This document shows positions 18,818 through 28,611 of a DNA stretch of 64,000 nt, piece by piece (position 1 is the stretch's first letter; every line of letters starts with the position of its first letter). Under the pieces are notes generated by a model that did not search any database, was not told where the DNA came from, and saw only the letters and a program-made list of their open reading frames with translations. A program made the translations under genes and the position numbers. This DNA comes from Acidovorax sp. NCPPB 3576 (GTDB lineage: Bacteria; Pseudomonadota; Gammaproteobacteria; Burkholderiales; Burkholderiaceae_C): the NCBI RefSeq assembly GCF_028473605.1, contig NZ_CP097267.1, positions 3,154,501-3,218,500 of the forward strand, given 5' to 3'.

Positions 18818-20002
18818 ATGCAATTTTCTTCGCGCGCCGAGCGCATCGAACCGTTCTATGTGATGGAAGTGGCCAAGGCCGCCCAGGCGCTGGCGCGCGA
18901 GGTCGCGGGCACGCGCGAGCCGATGATCTTCCTGAACATCGGCGAGCCCGACTTCACCGCGCCCCCCCTGGTGCAGGAAGCGGCCGCCCGCGCCGTGCAG
19001 CGCGGCACCACGCAGTACACCAACGCCCTGGGTCTGGAGCCGCTGCGCGAGCGCATCAGCGGCTGGTATGCCGACCGCTTCGGCGTGCAGGTGCCGGCCC
19101 GGCGCATCGTGGTAACGGCAGGGGCCTCGGCGGCACTGCAGCTGGCCTGCCTGGCCCTCATCGATTCGGGCGACGAGATCCTCATGCCCGACCCGAGCTA
19201 CCCGTGCAACCGCCACTTCGTGAGCGCAGCGGAAGGCAAGGCCGTGCTCATCCCCACCACGCCCGAAGAGCGCTACCAGCTGAGCGCCGCCAAGGTCGAG
19301 GCGGCCTGGGGTCCGAAGACGCGCGGCGTGCTGCTGGCCTCGCCCTCCAACCCCACCGGCACCTCCATTGCACCCGAGGAGCTGCGCCGCATCCACGCGG
19401 CCGTGCAGTCGCGCGGCGGGGTGACGCTGATCGACGAGATCTACCTGGGCCTGTCGTACGAGGAGCGCTTCGGACACACGGCGCTGGCCATCGACGAGAA
19501 CATCATCAGCATCAACAGCTTCAGCAAATACTTCAACATGACCGGCTGGCGGCTGGGCTGGATGGTCGTGCCCGAGGCCATGGTGCCCGTGGTCGAGCGG
19601 CTGGCGCAGAACCTCTTCATCTGCGCCAGCACCGTCTCGCAGCATGCGGCCCTGGCCTGCTTCGAGCCCGACAGCATCGCCGAATACGAGCGCCGCCGCG
19701 CCGAGTTCAAGGCCCGGCGCGACTACTTCATTCCCGCGCTGCAGGCGCTGGGCCTGCCCGTGCCCGTGGTGCCGGACGGCGCCTTCTACGCCTGGGCCGA
19801 CTGCACGCAGGCCGCCGAGCGCCTGGGCGTTGCGGGCAGCTGGGACTTCGCCTACGAGGTGATGCGCCGCGCCCACGTGGCCGTCACGCCGGGCCGCGAC
19901 TTCGGCGCGTTCGAGCCGCAGCGCTTCGTGCGCTTTTCCACGGCCAATTCGATGGCGCAGCTGGAAGAATCCGTGGCCCGCCTGCGCACCTTGCTCGGAT
20001 GA
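18818..20002 (+). CDS. PLP-dependent class I/II aminotransferase
   Basis: 394 residues, fold type I. NIGEPDFTAPP, TAGASAALQLA, PSYPCNRHF, SPSNPTGTSI, and the Schiff-base lysine in SFSKYFNMTGWRLGW (Lys about 237) are visible, as is the C-terminal RFSTANSMAQLEE with the substrate-carboxylate Arg. It is of the aspartate/alanine aminotransferase AAT-I type, with unknown acceptor. It overlaps ybgC by 4 bases, so it leads into the tol genes. Confidence 0.9.
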   Translation: MQFSSRAERIEPFYVMEVAKAAQALAREVAGTREPMIFLNIGEPDFTAPPLVQEAAARAVQRGTTQYTNALGLEPLRERISGWYADRFGVQVPARRIVVTAGASAALQLACLALIDSGDEILMPDPSYPCNRHFVSAAEGKAVLIPTTPEERYQLSAAKVEAAWGPKTRGVLLASPSNPTGTSIAPEELRRIHAAVQSRGGVTLIDEIYLGLSYEERFGHTALAIDENIISINSFSKYFNMTGWRLGWMVVPEAMVPVVERLAQNLFICASTVSQHAALACFEPDSIAEYERRRAEFKARRDYFIPALQALGLPVPVVPDGAFYAWADCTQAAERLGVAGSWDFAYEVMRRAHVAVTPGRDFGAFEPQRFVRFSTANSMAQLEESVARLRTLLG

Positions 20003-20463
20003 AGGCGGGCATGGCAACGGAGAACGCGCGCGCCATTCCGTCCGTCCCGTTCGCGTGGCCCTTGCGCATCTACTGGGAAGACACGGACGCGGGCGGCATC
20101 GTGTTCTATGCCAACTACCTCAAGTTCTTCGAGCGCGCCCGCACCGAATGGCTGCGTTCGCTGGGCCTGGGGCAGCAGAACCTGCGGGAACTCACGGGCG
20201 GCATGTTTGTCGTAACGGACGCGCGGCTGCGCTATCTGCGGCCGGCACGCCTCGACGATGAACTGATTGTTACGGCCTCTTTGCAAGAGGGTGGCCGGGC
20301 ATCCCTGACAATACGCCAGCAAGCGCTCCTGAAACCAGAGCAAATGACCGAATCCCCGCCCGTGCTACTGTGTGAAGGCACCATCCGCATCGGATGGGTC
20401 GATGCCGCCACCTTGCGTCCCGCACGCATCCCGGGCCCCCTTCTGGAACAACTCTCATCATGA
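19999..20463 (+). CDS. ybgC: Acyl-CoA thioester hydrolase YbgC, Tol-Pal associated
   Basis: 154 residues from the ATG at 19999 (the in-frame ATG at 20011 is an alternative). Hot-dog fold with the signature YWEDTDAGGIVFYANYLKFFERARTEWL, including the catalytic Asp of the 4-hydroxybenzoyl-CoA thioesterase family. It is the first gene of the usual ybgC-tolQRA set and overlaps tolQ by 4 bases. Confidence 0.94.
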   Translation: MKAGMATENARAIPSVPFAWPLRIYWEDTDAGGIVFYANYLKFFERARTEWLRSLGLGQQNLRELTGGMFVVTDARLRYLRPARLDDELIVTASLQEGGRASLTIRQQALLKPEQMTESPPVLLCEGTIRIGWVDAATLRPARIPGPLLEQLSS

Positions 20464-21164
20464 ACTCCCAAGACATGTCCATCCTGAATTTGGTGCTCAA
20501 CGCCAGCTGGGTGGTGCAACTCGTCATGCTGCTGTTGATCGGCGTGTCGGTGGCCAGCTGGGCCGCCATCTTCCGAAAACTGTTTTCCCTCAAGCGCGTG
20601 AAGTCGCTCAACGAAGACTTCGAGCGCGAGTTCTGGTCGGGCACCAGCCTGAACGACCTGTATTCCAGCGCCGCGCAGAACGCCAAGAACGCAGGCCCCA
20701 TGGAACGCATCTTCGCCAGCGGCATGCGCGAGTACCAGAAACTGCGCGAGCGCCGCATCTCGGACGCCGGCACGCTGCTCGACGGCGCCCGCCGCGCGAT
20801 GCGCGCCAGCTTCCAGCGCGAGATGGACGTGGTCGAGTCCAGCCTGTCCTTCCTCGCCTCCGTGGGCTCCGTGTCGCCCTACGTGGGCCTGTTCGGCACC
20901 GTGTGGGGGATCATGCACGCCTTCACGGGCTTCGCCGGCATGGAGCAGGTCACCCTGGCCACCGTCGCCCCGGGCATCGCCGAAGCGCTGGTCGCCACGG
21001 CCATCGGCCTGTTCGCCGCCATTCCGGCCGTGATCGCCTACAACCGCTTCGCGCGCGACATCGACCGCGTGGCCATCCAGCAGGAGACCTTCATCGAGGA
21101 GTTCTCCAACATCCTGCAGCGCAACCTGGGCGCGCAGCCCACGTCGTCCGCCTCGGGCCACTGA
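20460..21164 (+). CDS. tolQ: Tol-Pal system proton-channel subunit TolQ
   Basis: 234 residues. Three transmembrane helices (about residues 15-37, 140-160, 172-195), with SVSPYVGLFGTVWGIMHAF and the LVATAIGLFAAIPAVIAYN helix typical of ExbB/TolQ. Together with TolR it couples proton flow to TolA movement during cell constriction and outer-membrane upkeep. Confidence 0.95.
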   Translation: MNSQDMSILNLVLNASWVVQLVMLLLIGVSVASWAAIFRKLFSLKRVKSLNEDFEREFWSGTSLNDLYSSAAQNAKNAGPMERIFASGMREYQKLRERRISDAGTLLDGARRAMRASFQREMDVVESSLSFLASVGSVSPYVGLFGTVWGIMHAFTGFAGMEQVTLATVAPGIAEALVATAIGLFAAIPAVIAYNRFARDIDRVAIQQETFIEEFSNILQRNLGAQPTSSASGH

Positions 21165-21184
21165 GCAGCACAGGAGACAGCAGC

Positions 21185-21610
21185 ATGCCCGCAATGGCTT
21201 CACGCGGCGGCGGCCGGCGCCGCACCATCAACGAAATCAACATGGTGCCCTTCATCGACGTGATGCTGGTGCTGCTCATCATCTTCATGGTGACCGCGCC
21301 CATGCTCACGCCCAGCGCCATCAACGTGCCCTCCGTCGGCAAGGGCGCCAAGCCGCCCAAGTCGTTCGGACAGGTCATCATCCAGAAGGACGGCAGCCTG
21401 CAGCTCAAGACCGGGGACGCCGAGCGCCCGATCACCCTGCAAGGCCTGGGTGCCGCCGCCAAGGCCTGGCAGGCCACGCAGCCGCCCGATACGCCCATCC
21501 TCATCAGCGCCGACAAGACCGTGACCTACGAATCCGTGGTGAAGGCCATGGATGCCCTGCAAAGGGCGGGTGTGCAGCGCGTGGGCCTGTCGGTCAAGTC
21601 CGGCGGCTAA
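21185..21610 (+). CDS. tolR: Tol-Pal system protein TolR
   Basis: 141 residues. It has a short basic N-terminus, a single membrane helix (about 20-42) with the essential acidic residue in MVPFIDVMLVLLIIFMV, and a periplasmic ExbD-like domain. It is 20 bases after tolQ and behind an AGGAGA site. Confidence 0.95.
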   Translation: MPAMASRGGGRRRTINEINMVPFIDVMLVLLIIFMVTAPMLTPSAINVPSVGKGAKPPKSFGQVIIQKDGSLQLKTGDAERPITLQGLGAAAKAWQATQPPDTPILISADKTVTYESVVKAMDALQRAGVQRVGLSVKSGG

Positions 21611-21662
21611 AGGGGCGCTCGCCGCCCTGATCCGCCGCCCGTTTTCGCCTTTTTTCGATCGC

Positions 21663-22664
21663 ATGCACGCCTCCAACGACCGCGACCAGTTCGCCCCCAC
21701 CCGTCCGCCCGGGCGCCTGCGCGCCGTGGCGCTGGCCGTGCTCGTGCACGCGGCGCTGCTGGGCGCCCTCACCTGGGGCGTGAACTGGAAGACCAGCGCG
21801 GACATGCCGGCCGTGGAGGCCGAACTGTGGTCCGCCGTGCCGCAGCAGGCGGCACCCCGCGACGTGCCGCCGCCGCCAACGCCGCAGCCCGAACCCACCC
21901 CCGCTCCGCCCCCGCCTCCCCCGGCACCGGCGCCGCCGCCTCCCCCCCCTCCGCCACCCAAGGCCGAGCCCGACACGCGCGAGGCCGACATCGCCATCGA
22001 GCGCGAGAAAAAGCGCCTGGAGCAGGAAAAGAAGGAACGCCAGCAGCAGGCCGAGCGCGAAAAGCGCGAGCGTGAGCGCAAGGAACAGGCCGAGCAGGAC
22101 AAGAAGGAACGCCAGCAAAAGGAAAAAGAGAAGGAACAGCGCGAGAAAGCCGACAAGGCCGAACGCGAGAAGGCGGAAAAGGAGCGCCGCGAAAAGCAGG
22201 CCGAGCAGGACCGCCAGGAGCAGCAGAAGAAACAGGCCGAGGACAAGCGCAAGGCCGAAGAAAAGCGCAAGGCCGAGGCCGCACAGAACAAGCAAGCCGA
22301 AGCCCTGCGCCAGGAAAACCTGCGCCGCATGCAGGGCCTGGCCGGGGCCACGGGCGGCGAAACCGCCACGGGCAGCGCGCAGCGCAGCTCCGGCCCATCA
22401 GGCAGCTATGGCGGCAAGGTGGCGGCCAAGGTCAAGCCGAATATCGTCTATCCCGATGCCATCTCGGACAACTTGCGCACCGAGGTGGAAGTGCGGGCCT
22501 CGCCCGACGGCACCATCGTGGGCACCCGCATCACCAAGTCGAGCGGCAACAAGGCCTGGGACGACGCCGTGATGCGCGCGCTGGACAAGACCGAGACCCT
22601 GCCGCGCGATGTGGACGGGCGGGTGCCTCCTTCCCTCGTCATCGGGTTCCGTCCACGGGATTGA
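21663..22664 (+). CDS. tolA: TolA, periplasm-spanning Tol-Pal protein
   Basis: 333 residues from ATG 21663. Membrane anchor at about 20-40, a proline-rich stretch (about 65-100), a long Lys/Glu/Gln/Arg helical domain (about 105-215), and a C-terminal globular domain (about 240-333; the TonB/TolA C-terminal fold, VEVRASPDGTIVGTRITKSSG). It links the inner membrane to Pal. The tolB and pal genes that usually follow are not here; a terminator comes next. Confidence 0.93.
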   Translation: MHASNDRDQFAPTRPPGRLRAVALAVLVHAALLGALTWGVNWKTSADMPAVEAELWSAVPQQAAPRDVPPPPTPQPEPTPAPPPPPPAPAPPPPPPPPPKAEPDTREADIAIEREKKRLEQEKKERQQQAEREKRERERKEQAEQDKKERQQKEKEKEQREKADKAEREKAEKERREKQAEQDRQEQQKKQAEDKRKAEEKRKAEAAQNKQAEALRQENLRRMQGLAGATGGETATGSAQRSSGPSGSYGGKVAAKVKPNIVYPDAISDNLRTEVEVRASPDGTIVGTRITKSSGNKAWDDAVMRALDKTETLPRDVDGRVPPSLVIGFRPRD

Positions 22665-22761
22665 GGCCTGGCCGCATCTAGCCCCGGCTGCTCCGGGGGG
22701 CGGGCACAGGCCGGCCGACAACCCTCCATCCTTGCAAGGGCAATCGTCGCCCCAGCAAAAA

Positions 22762-22790
22762 GGGCTTCAAGCCAAATCAGCTTGAAGCCC
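22762..22790. terminator. Bidirectional terminator between tolA and the MFS gene
   Basis: GGGCTTCAAGC (22762-22772) pairs perfectly with GCTTGAAGCCC (22780-22790) around a 7-base loop. It has an A-run before it (a T-run on the minus strand) and a moderately T-rich segment after it. It serves the convergent tolA and MFS genes. Confidence 0.85.
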
Positions 22791-22796
22791 ATATTC

Positions 22797-22830
22797 TTCT
22801 AGGGCATATCGCTATATTTTTAATAGCAAA
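22797..22830 (+). repeat. Interspersed intergenic element, copy B (short)
   Basis: ctagggcatatcgctat followed by ttttaatagca: shares the core of the copies at 14144-14197 and 44725-44780 but lacks the ggcctc-ccgcaataaa half. Sits just after the tolA terminator. Confidence 0.65.
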
Positions 22831-22898
22831 CCCCTAATCCCGTCAACGGCGGCGGTCGGCGCCGGGCGCCAGCCCCGCCTTCCGTCCGCGGGCCGATC

Positions 22899-24239
22899 TC
22901 AGTCGCGCCGCTCGATCATGCGGTTGACGCTCAACGCCCCCAGCGTGCAGGCCGCTGCCGACAGCAGGTAAAGGCTCACCGCGAACAGGCCGAAGTGTGC
23001 GGACAGGCCCAGCACCACCAGCGGTGCGAAAGCCGCGCCCACCAGCCACGCCAGGTCGGCGGTGAAGGCCGCGCCGGTATAGCGGTACTTGGAAGCGAAA
23101 TTGGCCGTCACCGCGCCGGCCGCCTGGCCGTACGACAGGCCCAGCAGCACGAACCCGATCAGGATGAATGCATCCAGCGCCACGGCGCCGCCGCCGATCA
23201 GCGTGGGCGCAAACCCGCTGTAAACGGCGATCATCACTGCCAGCACGCCCAGCGTGGTGCGGCGGCCCAGGCGGTCGGCGATCACGCCTGAAGCGATCAT
23301 GCTGCCGATGGCCAGCACGCCGCCGATCAACTGCACGAACAGCACGTCGTTGATCGGCTGTTCGGGGTACAGGGCCGCCCAGGACAGGGGGAACACGGTC
23401 ACCAGGTGGAACAGCGCGTAGCTGGCCAGTGCCGCAAAGCCGCCGATGAAGACGTTGTAGCCTTGCGTGCGAACCATCTCGCCGATGGGCGTGGGCTCCA
23501 GTTCACGCTCTTCCAGCAGCTTGGTGTACTCATCGGTCACCACCAGGCGCAGGCGGGCGAACAGGGCCACCACGTTGATGGCGAAAGCCACGTAGAACGG
23601 ATAGCGCCAGCCCCAGGAGATGAAGTCGGCATTGGACAGGCTGGCATGCAGGAACAGGAACAGCGCACTGGCGATGATGAAACCCGTCGGCGCCCCCAGC
23701 TGGCCCAGCATGGCGTACCAGCCACGGCGGCTGGCCGGCGCGTTCAGCGCCAGCAGCGAGGGCAATCCGTCCCAGGAGCCGCCCATCGCCACACCCTGCA
23801 GGATGCGGAAAAGAGCCAGCAGCACGATGGAATAGGCACCGAGGCTTTCATACCCGGGCAGGAAAGCCATGCCCGCGGTGGAAAAGCCCAGCAGGAACAG
23901 CGCGGCCGTCAGTTTGGTGCCACGGCCCCAGCGGCGCTGCATGGCCATGAACAGCGCCGTGCCGAAGGGACGAGCGACGAAGGCCAGCGAAAAGACAGCG
24001 AAGGCATAGAGGGTGCCCTGCAGCCGGTCCACGAAGGGAAAGAACACGGTGGGAAAGACCAGCACCGAGGCGATGCCGTAAACGAAGAAGTCGAAATACT
24101 CGGAAGCGCGGCCGATCACCACACCGATCGCGATCTCCTCGGGGGCGACCGGGGAATGTCCGTTTTGTACCGGCCGGGAGTCTTCTTCCGTGGTGGCGCG
24201 CGATGAAGGTCCGGGAAAATGCTGTGTCAATGTGGTCAT
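22899..24239 (-). CDS. MFS transporter of the metabolite:H+ symporter (MHS) type
   Basis: 446 residues from ATG 24239, chosen for its AGGAG ribosome binding site; an upstream in-frame start would read through the intergenic region. Twelve membrane segments, with GRASEYFDFFVYGIAS early, FSLAFVARPFGTALF, and RILQGVAMGGSWDG, the usual MHS-family positions. Substrates of this family are organic acids or osmolytes; not determinable here. It is divergent from cyoA with 175 bases between them. Confidence 0.85.
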   Translation of the reverse strand: MTTLTQHFPGPSSRATTEEDSRPVQNGHSPVAPEEIAIGVVIGRASEYFDFFVYGIASVLVFPTVFFPFVDRLQGTLYAFAVFSLAFVARPFGTALFMAMQRRWGRGTKLTAALFLLGFSTAGMAFLPGYESLGAYSIVLLALFRILQGVAMGGSWDGLPSLLALNAPASRRGWYAMLGQLGAPTGFIIASALFLFLHASLSNADFISWGWRYPFYVAFAINVVALFARLRLVVTDEYTKLLEERELEPTPIGEMVRTQGYNVFIGGFAALASYALFHLVTVFPLSWAALYPEQPINDVLFVQLIGGVLAIGSMIASGVIADRLGRRTTLGVLAVMIAVYSGFAPTLIGGGAVALDAFILIGFVLLGLSYGQAAGAVTANFASKYRYTGAAFTADLAWLVGAAFAPLVVLGLSAHFGLFAVSLYLLSAAACTLGALSVNRMIERRD

Positions 24240-24319
24240 CGGCGTGCTCCTGTAAATGCACCAGCAGTTTTTGCTTTGACGGGCCACCGAACCTGTCGCT
24301 GGCAGCCGCAACCCAATGT

Positions 24320-24334
24320 AGGACAAAACGTCCC
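24320..24334 (-). promoter_or_regulatory. Possible RegA-type box in the cyoA / MFS intergenic region
   Basis: On the minus strand the site reads GGGACGTTTTGTCCT, an inverted repeat that fits the RegR/RegA-type consensus GNGRCRTTNNGNCGC (recalled from Bradyrhizobium work) except at its last two positions. It lies 80-95 bases upstream of the preferred cyoA start, and the cyo genes are followed by regBA. Confidence 0.4.
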
Positions 24335-24414
24335 ATTCACACCACACTGGTTTTCACGTAGATTCGATGCCTTCCCGCGGCCATTCGTGCCGCCTTCCAC
24401 CTTTCTTGCCCGGT

Positions 24415-25494
24415 ATGCCCTCCACCCACCGACTTCGCGGACTGCTCGCGGTTCCCGCTGCCGCGCTATTAGCCGGCTGCAATGCCGTCGTGCTCAGCCC
24501 TTCCGGCGACATCGCCGCGCAGCAGCGCGACCTGATCATCGTCTCGACCGTCCTGATGCTGCTGATCATCGTTCCGGTGATCTTCCTCACCTTCCTGTTC
24601 GCCTGGCGCTACCGCCAAGCCAACACCGAGGCCGAGTACCAGCCGGACTGGGACCACTCCACGGGGCTGGAACTCATCATCTGGTCGGCGCCGCTGGCCA
24701 TCATCATCGCCCTGGGGGCGATCACCTGGGTCAGCACCCACAAGCTGGACCCCTACCGCCCGCTGGACCGCATCAGCGAAGGCCGTGCCGTGCCGGAAGG
24801 CGTCAAGCCGCTGGTGATCGAGGTGGTGGCGCTGGACTGGAAGTGGCTGTTCCTCTACCCCGAGCAAGGCATCGCCACGGTGAACGAGATCGCCGCGCCC
24901 TTGGACCGCCCGATCCAGTTCAAGATCACCGCCTCGACGGTCATGAACTCGTTCTACATCCCCGCGCTGGCCGGCCAGATCTATGCCATGCCAGGCATGG
25001 AAACCAAGCTGCATGCTGTGATCAACGCGCCCGGCAACTTCGAAGGCTTTTCCGCCAACTACAGCGGCGCGGGCTTCTCGGGCATGCGCTTCCGTTTCCA
25101 TGGCGTGGACCAGGCAGGCTTCGACCAGTGGGTCAAGCAGGCCAAGGATGCCGGCGGCGAACTGGGCCGCGACGGCTACCTGCAGCTGGAAAAGCCCAGC
25201 GAACGCGACCCCGTGCGCCGCTGGGCCACGGTGGCCCCTGGCCTGTATGACGCCATCCTGAACCGCTGCGTGGAAGCCAACCGCATGTGCATGAAGGACA
25301 TGATGGCCATCGACGCCAATGGCGGCCTGGGCAAGCCCGGCTCGTTCAACGTGGCCTCGCTGGACGAAGCGACCCGCTCGCGCCTGGGCCTGGCGGGCAC
25401 GCCAGCCCGCAGCTATGTGGGCGCCATGTGTACCGTCACGAACCCCGAGGGCGCCGCGTCGGCCTCCCCGGCCCCTGTCACGCAGCCGATCTAA
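24415..25494 (+). CDS. cyoA: Cytochrome bo-type ubiquinol oxidase subunit II
   Basis: 359 residues from ATG 24415 (an ATG at 24367 would add 16 residues; neither has a good ribosome binding site). A lipoprotein signal ends at LLAGC (Cys about 22). Two membrane helices (about 45-65, 90-110) precede a periplasmic cupredoxin domain without the CuA ligands, as expected for a quinol oxidase: VVALDWKWLFLYPEQG and TASTVMNSFYIPALAGQIYAMPG. First gene of cyoABCD-SURF1-regBA. Confidence 0.94.
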   Translation: MPSTHRLRGLLAVPAAALLAGCNAVVLSPSGDIAAQQRDLIIVSTVLMLLIIVPVIFLTFLFAWRYRQANTEAEYQPDWDHSTGLELIIWSAPLAIIIALGAITWVSTHKLDPYRPLDRISEGRAVPEGVKPLVIEVVALDWKWLFLYPEQGIATVNEIAAPLDRPIQFKITASTVMNSFYIPALAGQIYAMPGMETKLHAVINAPGNFEGFSANYSGAGFSGMRFRFHGVDQAGFDQWVKQAKDAGGELGRDGYLQLEKPSERDPVRRWATVAPGLYDAILNRCVEANRMCMKDMMAIDANGGLGKPGSFNVASLDEATRSRLGLAGTPARSYVGAMCTVTNPEGAASASPAPVTQPI

Positions 25495-25548
25495 GCGGCA
25501 CGCGTTCAGACCCCTCACTTTTCACGCGCCAACGGCACGCGACCTCCG

Positions 25549-27552
25549 ATGTCCGATCCTACAGACCTCACACGACTCATCTTTGGCCGCCTTTCCTGGG
25601 AGGCCATCCCGCTGCACGAACCGATCCTGATCGCGACGTTCGCCGCCGTCATCCTCGGCGGAATCGCCGTGCTCGGTGCGCTGACCTACTTCAAGCTATG
25701 GGGCTACCTGTGGCGCGAGTGGTTCACCAGCATCGACCACAAGAAGATCGGCATCATGTACATCATCCTCGGGCTGGTGATGCTGCTGCGCGGCTTTGCC
25801 GACGCGATCATGATGCGGATGCAGCAGGCCATCGCCTTCGGCGACAACCCCGGCTTCCTGCCGCCGCACCACTACGACCAGATCTTCACCGCCCACGGCG
25901 TGATCATGATCTTCTTCGTGGCGATGCCGCTGGTCACGGGCCTGATGAACTACGTGGTGCCGCTGCAGATCGGCGCGCGCGACGTGGCCTTCCCGTTTCT
26001 CAACAACTTCAGCTTCTGGATGACCACCAGCGGCGCCGTGCTGGTGATGGCCTCGCTGTTCGTGGGCGAGTTCGCCAAGACCGGCTGGCTGGCGTATCCG
26101 CCGCTCTCGGGCATCCTGCACAGTCCGGATGTGGGGGTGGATTACTACATCTGGTCGCTGCAGATCGCGGGGGTGGGCACGCTGCTTTCGGGGGTCAACC
26201 TGCTGGTGACCATCGTGAAGATGCGCGCGCCCGGCATGGGCCTCATGAAGATGCCCGTGTTCACCTGGACCTCGCTGTGCACCAACGTGCTGATCGTCGC
26301 CGCCTTCCCGGTGCTGACGGCCGTGCTGGCGCTGCTGTCGCTGGACCGCTATGCCGGTTTCAACTTCTTCACGAACGACTTCGGCGGCAACTCGATGATG
26401 TACGTGAACCTGATCTGGATCTGGGGCCACCCCGAGGTCTACATCCTGATCCTGCCGCTGTTCGGCGTGTTCTCCGAAGTCGTCTCCACGTTCAGCCGCA
26501 AGAAGCTGTTCGGCTACGCCTCCATGGTCTATGCCACGGTGGTGATCACCATCCTGTCGTACCTCGTGTGGCTGCACCACTTCTTCACGATGGGTTCGGG
26601 CGCGAGCGTGAACTCGTTCTTCGGCATCACGACCATGATCATCTCGATCCCGACCGGGGCGAAGATCTTCAACTGGCTGTTCACCATGTACAAGGGCCGC
26701 ATCAAGTTCGAGGTGCCCATGCTGTGGACCATCGGCTTCATGGTGACCTTCGTGATCGGCGGGATGACCGGCGTGCTGCTGGCCGTGCCACCGGCCGACT
26801 TCGTGCTGCACAACAGCCTGTTCCTGATCGCCCACTTCCACAACGTGATCATCGGCGGCGTGGTGTTCGGCCTGTTCGCCGGCATCAACTACTGGTATCC
26901 CAAGGCCTTCGGCTACAAGCTCGACCCGTTCTGGGGCAAGTGTTCGTTCTGGTTCTGGCTGATCGGCTTCTGGATGGCCTTCATGCCGCTGTACGTGCTG
27001 GGCCTGATGGGCGTCACGCGCCGCATGAGCCACTTCGAAGACATGTCGCTGCAGATCTGGTTCCAGATCGCCGCCTTCGGCGCGGTGCTGATCGCCCTGG
27101 GCATCGGCAGCTTCCTGATCCAGCTGGTGGTCAGCTGGCGCAACCGCGAAGCCCTGCGCGACACGACGGGCGACCCATGGGGCGGCCGCACGCTGGAGTG
27201 GTCCACCTCGTCGCCGCCACCTGCCTACAACTTCGCGTTCACGCCGCAGGTGCATGACAACGATGCCTGGCACGACATGAAGCAGCGCGGCTACGAGCGT
27301 CCGCTGAGCGGGTTCATCCCGGTGCACATGCCCAAGAACACGGCAGCTGGCGTGGTCATCGCCGGCATCTGCACGGTGCTGGGCTTCGCGCTGATCTGGC
27401 ACATGTGGCTGCTGGCCGGCGTGTCGTTCGCCGCCCTGCTGATCGTGAGCATCGCCCACACCTTCAACTACCAACGCGACTACTACATCGATGCGGACAC
27501 CATTGCCCGCACCGAAGCCGATCGCACCCGTCTCCTGGCCAGCCATGTCTGA
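25549..27552 (+). CDS. cyoB: Cytochrome bo-type ubiquinol oxidase subunit I
   Basis: 667 residues, about 15 membrane helices. This is the catalytic haem-copper subunit: [16 protein letters not shown] (haem ligand His), [12 protein letters not shown] (CuB His and the cross-linked Tyr), HHFFTMG (CuB His pair) and [12 protein letters not shown] (haem ligands). It pumps protons while reducing O2 with quinol. It overlaps cyoC by 8 bases. Confidence 0.97.
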   Translation: MSDPTDLTRLIFGRLSWEAIPLHEPILIATFAAVILGGIAVLGALTYFKLWGYLWREWFTSIDHKKIGIMYIILGLVMLLRGFADAIMMRMQQAIAFGDNPGFLPPHHYDQIFTAHGVIMIFFVAMPLVTGLMNYVVPLQIGARDVAFPFLNNFSFWMTTSGAVLVMASLFVGEFAKTGWLAYPPLSGILHSPDVGVDYYIWSLQIAGVGTLLSGVNLLVTIVKMRAPGMGLMKMPVFTWTSLCTNVLIVAAFPVLTAVLALLSLDRYAGFNFFTNDFGGNSMMYVNLIWIWGHPEVYILILPLFGVFSEVVSTFSRKKLFGYASMVYATVVITILSYLVWLHHFFTMGSGASVNSFFGITTMIISIPTGAKIFNWLFTMYKGRIKFEVPMLWTIGFMVTFVIGGMTGVLLAVPPADFVLHNSLFLIAHFHNVIIGGVVFGLFAGINYWYPKAFGYKLDPFWGKCSFWFWLIGFWMAFMPLYVLGLMGVTRRMSHFEDMSLQIWFQIAAFGAVLIALGIGSFLIQLVVSWRNREALRDTTGDPWGGRTLEWSTSSPPPAYNFAFTPQVHDNDAWHDMKQRGYERPLSGFIPVHMPKNTAAGVVIAGICTVLGFALIWHMWLLAGVSFAALLIVSIAHTFNYQRDYYIDADTIARTEADRTRLLASHV

Positions 27553-28186
27553 TACCACCGCACTCCACCACCCCGGCGCCTCGGGCGCCCCGGCGAAGCC
27601 GGTCTTCCACCTGACGGAAGAGCACCACCCCCAGAACGGCACCCTGCTGGGCTTCTGGATCTACCTGATGAGCGATTGCCTCATCTTCGCGTGCCTGTTC
27701 GCCGTCTACGGCGTGCTGGGCCGCAGCTACGCCGCCGGCCCCTCCGGCGCGGACCTGTTCGACCTGCCCCTGGTGGCGTTGAACACGTCCATGCTGCTGC
27801 TGTCGTCCATCACGTACGGCTTCGCCATGCTGGAGATGCAAAAGAAGAAGCTCACCAACACCATGGTGTGGCTGGCCATCACCGGCCTGCTGGGTGCGGC
27901 CTTCATCGGCCTGGAACTGTATGAGTTCAACCACCTGATCCACGAAGGCGCAGGCCCGCAGCGCAGCGCGTTCCTCTCGGCCTTCTTCGGCCTGGTGGGC
28001 ACGCACGGCCTGCACGTCACCTTCGGCATCATCTGGCTCGTCGTGCTGCTGTTCCAGCTCAAAAAGCACGGCCTGAACCCGGCCAATCGCCGCCGCCTGC
28101 TGTGCCTGTCCATGTTCTGGCACTTTCTGGACGTGGTCTGGATCGGCGTCTTCACCTTCGTCTACCTGATGGGAGTCCTGCCATGA
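27545..28186 (+). CDS. cyoC: Cytochrome bo-type ubiquinol oxidase subunit III
   Basis: 213 residues, five membrane helices ([38 protein letters not shown]; later [17 protein letters not shown] and [18 protein letters not shown]). It has a His-rich soluble N-terminus. Starts inside the end of cyoB and overlaps cyoD by 4 bases. Confidence 0.95.
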   Translation: MSDTTALHHPGASGAPAKPVFHLTEEHHPQNGTLLGFWIYLMSDCLIFACLFAVYGVLGRSYAAGPSGADLFDLPLVALNTSMLLLSSITYGFAMLEMQKKKLTNTMVWLAITGLLGAAFIGLELYEFNHLIHEGAGPQRSAFLSAFFGLVGTHGLHVTFGIIWLVVLLFQLKKHGLNPANRRRLLCLSMFWHFLDVVWIGVFTFVYLMGVLP

Positions 28187-28611
28187 GCACCCCCCACAAC
28201 CACCAAAACCTCACCGACACCCACCACGGCCAGCACAGCGACGATGGCCACCACGACCACCACCATGAAGACGATGGCGCAAGCCACGGCTCCATGCGCG
28301 ACTACGTGATCGGCTTCGTCGCATCGGTCATCCTGACCGCCATTCCGTTCTGGCTCGTCATGGGCAAGGTGTTCGAACAATCGAGCACCACGGCCCTGGT
28401 CATCCTGGGCTTCGCCGCGGTGCAGATCGTCGTTCACATGGTGTATTTCCTGCACATGAACACCAAGTCCGAAGGCGGCTGGAACATGCTGGCGCTGGTC
28501 TTCACCATCGTGCTGGTGGTCATCACGCTGGCGGGCTCGCTGTGGGTGATGTTCCACCTCAACCACAACATGATGCCCATGTCGATCCACGACATGAAGA
28601 ACATGCCTTGA
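28183..28611 (+). CDS. cyoD: Cytochrome bo-type ubiquinol oxidase subunit IV
   Basis: 142 residues. The first about 40 residues are strikingly rich in His and Asp ([19 protein letters not shown]), longer than usual for CyoD; three membrane helices follow ([60 protein letters not shown]). The His-rich leader could bind metal; this is inference. cyoE (haem O synthase) does not follow. Confidence 0.93.
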   Translation: MSTPHNHQNLTDTHHGQHSDDGHHDHHHEDDGASHGSMRDYVIGFVASVILTAIPFWLVMGKVFEQSSTTALVILGFAAVQIVVHMVYFLHMNTKSEGGWNMLALVFTIVLVVITLAGSLWVMFHLNHNMMPMSIHDMKNMP

